Shown in pieces: positions 56,336-61,970 of a stretch of DNA of 61,970 nucleotides. Below the pieces are notes generated by a model. It did not search any database and was not told the DNA's origin. It was given only the letters and a program-made list of their open reading frames with translations. The translations under genes and the position numbers were made by a program. How positions within the stretch are numbered: position 1 is the stretch's first letter; each line of letters opens with the position of its first letter. Source of the stretch: Nemertoderma westbladi (lineage: Eukaryota; Xenacoelomorpha; Nemertodermatida; Nemertodermatidae); assembly GCA_032718475.1 (NCBI GenBank), contig JAUCBJ010007367.1, forward strand, positions 1 through 61,970, in the 5' to 3' direction.

Positions 56336-56604
56336 AAGTAAATTTTCTTCGGCCGTTAGGCCAGGGATTACACACAAAGTCTGACGACTTATTTCCAGTG
56401 CGGTCCCCCCAGAACTTTACTCCCCAGAGGAAACTCCAGTACTCATTTAGCTACCACTTAAGGATGCAAGGCAGAGATGCGCCCTGGCTGGTCTCTTTAA
56501 AGCATTCGTGCCGAAACGAAAACTGCCCTGGCCCATGTGAGGATCGAACCCACGACCTACGGGAGATGTGAATTCAATGCAACCACTACACCAAGGTGGA
56601 ACCT
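56336..56604 (-). mobile_element. tRNA-derived SINE
   Basis: The reverse strand begins TTGGTGTAGTGGTTGCATTG (A-box), then TCGTGGGTTCGATCCTCAC (B-box, close to consensus), then a about 190-bp body (CTGGAGTTTCCTCTGGGG, GGGGGGACCGCACTGG) and a TTTACTTTACTTTTT-like 3' end. Different family from the SINEs near 19.3 and 20.6 kb. The pol III promoter boxes look intact. Confidence 0.75.
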
Positions 56605-56716
56605 TGCTTGGTATGTTATAGTTTGATTAAACTTTTGTTTCATTTGAAAATACCGACATATCAAAAGGAAGGATCCCCTTTGAGATTTCTTTAACATGTA
56701 GTCTCTGATAAATACA

Positions 56717-57512
56717 CTGGTATATACAGACTAGTAATGTAAAGCAATAGTTTTAGCAAAGTATTATTGGTTAAAATAGTCCATTTAAATGTGCAAAATC
56801 TCAACATAGCTTAAAAATTTCCGCTCGCTATGCTCTTCCTTTCTATGTACATTCACTTATATTATAATCAATATTCCTATTAGGAGCGATATTAACATCC
56901 ACAATTTCGTTTCCAATAGGGTCGAAACAATCGACTTCGAGGTAACAAGATGCCCTGAATGTGTTTTTTGTAAAAATACGTGGAATGGTCGAAATGGCGG
57001 GTTTAAGTAAGCCCGGGAAGACAATTTTGAGAATCGGCTGTGATTGGCTGCTACATATTTGACGTCACTACGCAGTGCTCTGATAATTTCTGATATTGGT
57101 TTCTATGGAGAGAGATTTTCGATCGATTTAAATACATATTTAATCTTAATCATTTCACACGTGGCTTATATTAATTGAAAGCGGAAAGTCTTGCCGTCTT
57201 TAAACACTATAATTAATTAAATTCATGGGTGATGAAAGCAAAGCAAAGCAAAAGCAAAGCTATACTCGCAGATTGCCTGACCGGTCTGCAAGTGAAACTG
57301 AACCACTCAGTCCTGTCCATCTATTGCATTGCAGTATTGGAGTATTGCTGTATTAATTGCAGCTTAAGTTCGTTAAGTTGAAATGTGCACCGGTTAGCAG
57401 TAGCGTAAGAGTGGTGCAGCAGAGGTTTACTCAACGTAATGAACTTAAGCAACAATACAGCAATAGATCTACTCCGATACTGCAATGCAATAGGTGTTAG
57501 GGCTGAGTTAGT
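56717..57512. mobile_element. Fold-back element, half copy
   Basis: Matches the left half of the 30152-31117 element, from CTGGTATATACAGACTAGTA to AATAGGTGTTAGGGCTGAGT. It carries about 165 extra bp before the GGTCGAAATGGCGGG block; the end of that extra part (GTGTTTTTTGTAAAAA) matches the outermost right end of the first element in inverse. The mirror half is missing. Confidence 0.75.
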
Positions 57513-57626
57513 GTGTAAGCGGATTCAATTCCACTTCATTACCCACCAGAAAATGGGACCAGTGGCATTTTTCCAATATAGTTGGGGATACGAGATTACC
57601 AATATTAATCTGGGGGGGGGGGGGGG

Positions 57627-58162
57627 TGTGACGGGATCCAAGAGGGATCCCGATTTATCCGGTTGTGGTAATTTAGTCCACGCGTCCCCGCCGTGTATAA
57701 GGATGAAATAAAGTGACTGAGTTCTGAAGTTCGGTGTATAATAGGAAGTTATAAGATATAGATATTGTGAATGTGTACAAGGCGGGATACGGTAACTAAA
57801 GTCCCGTGATCCCCTAACTAAACTAATTGGCTGTACCCTACGCTAGCACTGCTGCACTTGAGATAACTGAATCACTGATTAATAGGTTATTGGTTATATT
57901 GCACGGTGGCCTACTGCTACTCAATCGATGCCGTTCCCCCCTCTGATTGGTTAATACCCTTGTTGGCGCCCCGTGGAGTATTCCCGTTAACTCCACCTGT
58001 TCTCCTTGGGTTAGGGGTTTGGCCCCTGACCCTCTATTGTGTGCTTCCTTCCCATTCTTATTGGGATGGCGCGAGTTGGTTAATTACCCAATCTCGCGGC
58101 TCCCAATATTGCTAATCGGCTAATAACTTTATGGGGTGTTGGCGGGATTGAATAAGCTAACA
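57627..58162 (-). repeat. Probable 3' LTR of the exonuclease-Gag element
   Basis: On the minus strand a G-rich polypurine-like tract, ATGGGGGGGAG (58173-58163), is followed by TGTTAGCTTATTC... and the block ends ...TCCCGTCACA beside a long C-run (plus-strand G-run 57612-57626). TG...CA ends and a preceding purine tract are what an LTR requires. The partner LTR would lie beyond the right edge of the window, so neither identity nor TSD can be tested. Confidence 0.45.
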
Positions 58163-58171
58163 CTCCCCCCC

Positions 58172-58200
58172 ATGCTATCTTCCCGGTAAGAAGATAGCAT
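58172..58200. other. Perfect 11-bp stem-loop
   Basis: ATGCTATCTTC (58172-58182), 7-nt loop, GAAGATAGCAT (58190-58200). It sits directly beside the putative polypurine tract, between the coding region and the LTR. Confidence 0.8.
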
Positions 58201-58871
58201 CAACCAAAAAAGTGCGCTACAATCCCGCTGGATCCCGATCTAGTATCGGGTGTGGGGTGGAAATTCTTTTCTCTCGGGGTCGGCTTTCCAGGCCGCCCCC
58301 TATGGGTATGATATCGCTACCCTGTGTGCCTGGCGTCTCATGTCGGGCCGGTCGCGCTCACCTCCCACGCAACTTTTGTTTCCCCAACATTTTCGCCCTA
58401 TCTCACCTTCATTCTCACCCTAACTCTCTCATACCCCCGGACCTCCTCGTCCCTTACTCAGCCTCTTATTCTCCCCCCCCACACTAGAATTGCGTTCGCA
58501 CTCTCTCTGCACTTCACACTCTTATTCCGAATTCTCAAGTCCACTTTGACTGTTCTATCTCTCCTGACAAACCTCCCCCCCCCTCTCGTGCCGCCGCACT
58601 CAAGAAGTGTGAAATTGCCAGTTGTCTCGTCCATAGTGCCATAGTCAATTGTCCCCCAGTCCCAGTAGCTAATTGAGAAAGGTTGTATGACTATAGTACT
58701 TACTCCAAACGTATATATTTTACTGCTAATCACTACGTACGTACATACGAATTGCACTTATATAGTTATTTGCATTAATTAAATTTATATTTAATAGTTC
58801 GTACGTTACATGCGGCGCCTTCCAGGCGCACCACCTCCCAGTCTCAGTCTCATTCCCTCGCCTCCGGGAAC
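58201..58871 (-). other. 3' untranslated stretch of the exonuclease-Gag element
   Basis: About 670 bp, pyrimidine-rich on the plus strand, no RT, integrase or other domain in any frame. Contains ACGTAC-type repeats near 58733-58805. Confidence 0.55.
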
Positions 58872-61415
58872 TCATCTGTACCTCCTCACGTCCTCCTCCC
58901 TGGCCCGTTTCTTGGTTATCACTGTTCCTCTGGCATCATCCGCTTTCTGCTTCCGGACCTTCGCTGCCACTTCCTTGCTGATCCCGGTCGTCGGCTCCTT
59001 GGGCGCTGGTGTTATTAAAGCCCGATACCGCTTCGCCGGTGGCCCCTCAGAATGGCCTGGTTGTTTCCCTCGTGTGGCGTCCCATAGGATCATCTTCATT
59101 GCCTTTGGTACGTGTTCCGCCAAGAAATCCCTAAACTCCCTCCGGTTCTCTGGTGTCCACCTGTCCAGGTACCGTTGCGTGTTCATAACTCCGGCGAACG
59201 ATGCCGCCGTAGCTACCTCTTGATAGGTAAACGGTAACCTTCGCTTTATGATTTCCATGTGGGTCTCCTGGTTTATGAGGAAGAAACCCCACTTGAACTC
59301 TTGGGCCTTCATGCGCTGGCGCGTCATGGCCCCGACGTCGGCCCACTCCTCGAACCTCGTGAACTTCTCCTCGTCGCTCATCCAGTCGCACTCGCGTCCG
59401 TAGTGTCCCCGAAAGTGGCACTTTGGACATCGGTTATGCAACCGTGGACACGCCCCCATCCTGTGACTTGGTTCTCTACAATAGAGACAAAAGGTTCCCC
59501 GTTGGAACCGGTATAGGCAGCTGCTTTCCTGATGGGTCTGTCTCCCACAGTAGTCGCAGCCGAGTACCAATGTCTCGCGTCCCACCTCGTCCTTCGCCCC
59601 AAGCGATCTCCGCGGTCTATGGAGTCGCTGGTAGGCGAACTTCTCTACGTTGCTCTCCCTGTTCACGTCTATCTCTCCGCCCCTCTCGGGCATCGTCTCC
59701 CCGAATACTATCCGTGGTGCCGTCCCCGGTTGCTCGCCCAACCTGATGGTGCTCCCCGCGAAATCCATCGCCGGCCCCTCGTGCACCCAGGTCCGCTTGC
59801 CGGATCTGTTCCAGAAGGCCCTTGCCCCACTGGCCGTCACCACCCTTCCGCCAACCCAGTCCGTGTCCGAGTGGCCTATCCTTTCGATGGGCGGTATCTC
59901 TCCGAATTCGTCGTCGTCGTCCTCTTCTTCCGGTAGCGTCTCCAATCCCGGTATCCCGATGGATCCACTATGTCCCTTCCCGCCTTGGCTCTCGCCGGTA
60001 GCTCTCCATCCCTCTAGCTCCCTTAACTTCCTTGGCGGTTGGTCGCCCTCGGCGCCCGCTGGTATGGGCATCGTTTGCAACCCCGACGTCGACTGTTTCG
60101 GCGATCCCACCGTCCATCCCAATTCTCGTCCTAGAGACTCCCCCGAACTCCCTGACGAAGTCCAATGAAGCTCGTCTAGACCCGCCTGTTCCTCGAAGCC
60201 ATAACTCTGTGTCCTGGCCTCCTCTTCCCTCTCCTCTGCTTCTATCCTCTCCCGTCTGGCGACTTCTTCCAGTCGCTTTGCTTCCCGTCTATCCATCTCT
60301 AGCTGCTCCCATCTCTGATACGGTGTATCTGTCTCCCCATCTACCAGATGTCGGCTGTTGTAGTACACCGACTCGCCCTTCAGCCCCGGGTGGTCTACCA
60401 GACCGTCAAAGGCCACTTTAAAGGCTCTCCTGTAGCTTAGGGGTGATCCCGATAACAGAAATGCCCCTGGTTCTCTTTCGATAACTACGGTCATGAATAA
60501 GTTAAGTAAACTTATCATCATCCAGTCCTCCTGCAGGATATATCGCTTCTGATATACCTTTATCGCTCCTCTGCGAAACTGATATACCTCCTGCTTTCCC
60601 GGTCTCGCTCCCCACTTCAGCGAGTTCGCTAGTTCTGCTCCGTATTCTTCCCTAAACTTCCCCCAATCCATTGGTTTGTGGCATACGAGCCCCAATAATT
60701 GGCCCATCGCCACCGCCCCGCATTGGCCTGAGTTCTCGACCACCCCCAATCCATCCGGTGCCGTCATAGCCATAAAGACTTTCTGCATATCCAGGAGGTT
60801 GGTGGCGTCCGGACCGATGATCCTCTCCGCGTCCTCGCGAATCGCCGATCCCACTTTCGTCGTCGACTTCTCTCTTACTAAGACCTGTACCGCTTTCGGT
60901 AGTCGGTCTAATTTCGGCCCGTCCTTCTTCCCATACGTCCCTAAGTCGAATAAGAAGATGTCCCCATTTGGCGCTGCCAAATGCAAGAGTATGGTCCTGG
61001 CCGATCCTGCCGTTCCTCGTCTCGATCCCGCTTCGTCTTCCACGGTTCCCTCGTCATCTAGGATCATATATCCTCCTCTGTTGACGGACTCTATGAATCT
61101 TTTCCAGTCCTTCCTCGGCGATTCCCTCGGATACTTCGGAATCCCGAACTTCGCCTCGTCTCCTTTCACTACGTAGTGGAAGTGTTGGAAGATCGCGTTA
61201 TCCAGCGACGGCGTCCCGTAGGTCCCGACCAACCGCTGTTCGTGCGCCTCCCGGAAGTGATCCTGCAGCGCTCGTGCCGCGTGACCCCTTTCCAACCTCT
61301 CGTAGTATCCTCTCGTCTTCTCCTCCGGGTGTCTTTCGGTGAAATCCACCAATATTTCTTTTCCTCCTGACTCCGCCTTTCTCTTCCTGATCAGCTTACT
61401 CGCCATTCCGAACAC
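58872..61415 (-). CDS. DEDD-type 3'-5' exonuclease-like domain fused to three CCHC zinc knuckles, 847 residues
   Basis: Residues about 105-290 read like an RNase D/WRN-type exonuclease fold: YMILDDEG (D120, E122), IFLFDLG, TKVGSAIRED (D195), NLLDMQ, and WGARPGKQEVYQF (268-280), where the family has W-x-x-R-P-L followed by Y-x-x-x-D. The last acidic residue seems to be Arg or Gly here, so nuclease activity may be lost. A charged, probably coiled-coil segment follows (about 365-405, RREAKRLEEVARRERIEAEE), then Ser/Gly-rich linkers, then three perfect C-x2-C-x4-H-x4-C knuckles from C620 (CDYCGRQTHQESSC, CLYCREPSHRMGAC, CPKCHFRGHYGREC) and a basic tail (KKRAREEDVRRYR). Knuckles and layout resemble a retroelement Gag. 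The ORF is uninterrupted and visibly GC-richer than its surroundings. No polymerase lies downstream. It could also be a host gene, but the lack of introns and the LTR-like flank favour a mobile element. Confidence 0.7.
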   Translation of the reverse strand: MFGMASKLIRKRKAESGGKEILVDFTERHPEEKTRGYYERLERGHAARALQDHFREAHEQRLVGTYGTPSLDNAIFQHFHYVVKGDEAKFGIPKYPRESPRKDWKRFIESVNRGGYMILDDEGTVEDEAGSRRGTAGSARTILLHLAAPNGDIFLFDLGTYGKKDGPKLDRLPKAVQVLVREKSTTKVGSAIREDAERIIGPDATNLLDMQKVFMAMTAPDGLGVVENSGQCGAVAMGQLLGLVCHKPMDWGKFREEYGAELANSLKWGARPGKQEVYQFRRGAIKVYQKRYILQEDWMMISLLNLFMTVVIEREPGAFLLSGSPLSYRRAFKVAFDGLVDHPGLKGESVYYNSRHLVDGETDTPYQRWEQLEMDRREAKRLEEVARRERIEAEEREEEARTQSYGFEEQAGLDELHWTSSGSSGESLGRELGWTVGSPKQSTSGLQTMPIPAGAEGDQPPRKLRELEGWRATGESQGGKGHSGSIGIPGLETLPEEEDDDDEFGEIPPIERIGHSDTDWVGGRVVTASGARAFWNRSGKRTWVHEGPAMDFAGSTIRLGEQPGTAPRIVFGETMPERGGEIDVNRESNVEKFAYQRLHRPRRSLGAKDEVGRETLVLGCDYCGRQTHQESSCLYRFQRGTFCLYCREPSHRMGACPRLHNRCPKCHFRGHYGRECDWMSDEEKFTRFEEWADVGAMTRQRMKAQEFKWGFFLINQETHMEIIKRRLPFTYQEVATAASFAGVMNTQRYLDRWTPENRREFRDFLAEHVPKAMKMILWDATRGKQPGHSEGPPAKRYRALITPAPKEPTTGISKEVAAKVRKQKADDARGTVITKKRAREEDVRRYR

Positions 61416-61970
61416 TACACTCGCTCACCTGCAGGGTGGTGCCTTACCAAGGCGCAATACAGATGAGTGATGTATTGAGATGTTTCCTACAGTTCGATAA
61501 TGGCCTACTTTTCTACTTAACTGCGCCTTTCAAGCCTAATTTAATCTAATTAATTTCGGAGCTAGTAAATCAGCCTAATTTACGATTTCTGTCCGTTACT
61601 TTTATTATGTTCTAGAACGACTTTCCTTGTGTTACCACTATTTTTCGATTTTTAGCCCTATTCTATTTATTTATTTATTTTGCTTTGATTCTACTGTCCT
61701 ACTACTTACTACTGCCTATGGATTTATTCTGTTCTCTCTCTGATCCATATTCTGGCCTACTCAGAAGGGCCTATGCAGTACAGCAGTATGCGTCGTGTGG
61801 CCACACGATTTATCCAGCTGCACTCATATGCCCCCCTCTCGCTACTAACTCTACTTACTCCTAACTAATATCTATATCTTATTTTTACCCCCTTTTGCCT
61901 CTTACTCTCTCTCTCTAACTAGTGGTACTACGTACCCTCTCTAACTCTAACTCTAGGTACTACGTACCTA
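61416..61970 (-). other. 5' leader of the exonuclease-Gag element
   Basis: No gene. Pyrimidine-rich on the plus strand. Contains a palindrome CGTGTGGCCACACG near 61795 and, at the window edge, two copies of GGTACTACGTACC about 35 bp apart. No sequence resembling the 57627-58162 LTR is present, so any 5' LTR begins outside. Confidence 0.5.

Noticed and set aside
58810-61370. Long plus-strand open frames opposite the exonuclease-Gag ORF
   Set aside because: GC-rich third positions keep the antisense open; no domain features, and the minus frame is longer with clear motifs.

Overview
The window is animal nuclear DNA from what looks like an invertebrate, most likely marine. It is AT-rich, has GT-AG introns of several kilobases, and holds two conserved animal gene families. 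Most of it is a mixed load of transposons: LINEs, a BEL/Pao LTR element, a THAP/P-type DNA element, tRNA-derived SINEs and fold-back elements. I cannot name the phylum safely.

Host genes. At the left edge (188-356, minus) is one exon of a TMEM87-type membrane protein. From 1853 to 28947 (plus) I reconstruct a complete ten-exon Cys-loop ligand-gated ion channel subunit of 635 residues; all nine exon junctions keep frame. Its N-terminus is unusual: a domain with 16 cysteines and a threonine/proline-rich, mucin-like stalk precede the ligand-binding fold. A small unrecognised coding exon lies at 33867-34328.

Repeats in and around the receptor gene. Intron 3 holds a dead P-element relative with long inverted repeats. 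Intron 4 holds one copy of LINE family B nested in another. Intron 5 holds a nearly intact LINE family A copy with a 12-bp target-site duplication (TSD). Intron 7 holds a complex palindrome with a perfect 50-bp-arm hairpin, then a reverse-transcriptase relic split by a terminal-inverted-repeat (TIR) element with an 8-bp TSD, then another LINE B copy with a 12-bp TSD. Downstream are a fold-back element, a 58-bp minisatellite interrupted by a LINE B copy, and a near-full-length LINE B copy (37829-41595, 13-bp TSD). Both LINE families end in a TAG-repeat tail.

Right third. 42305-54651 is a complete, young BEL/Pao-like element (two 1226-bp LTRs, TSD AACCC). Its single 1486-codon ORF encodes Gag and protease but lacks reverse transcriptase, most of RNase H and the integrase core, so it is non-autonomous. 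A second, stop-interrupted ORF lies behind it, and a related solo LTR (TSD AAATC) follows at 54953-56128. At 57627-61970 is a visibly GC-rich element on the minus strand. Its 847-residue protein joins an RNase D-like DEDD exonuclease fold to three CCHC zinc knuckles, with an LTR-like sequence behind it and no polymerase gene.

The most promising novelties are the cysteine-rich, mucin-stalked receptor, the exonuclease/zinc-knuckle Gag-like protein, the polymerase-less BEL element with a run of perfect splice-donor sequences in its ORF, and the layered palindrome near 20.2 kb.
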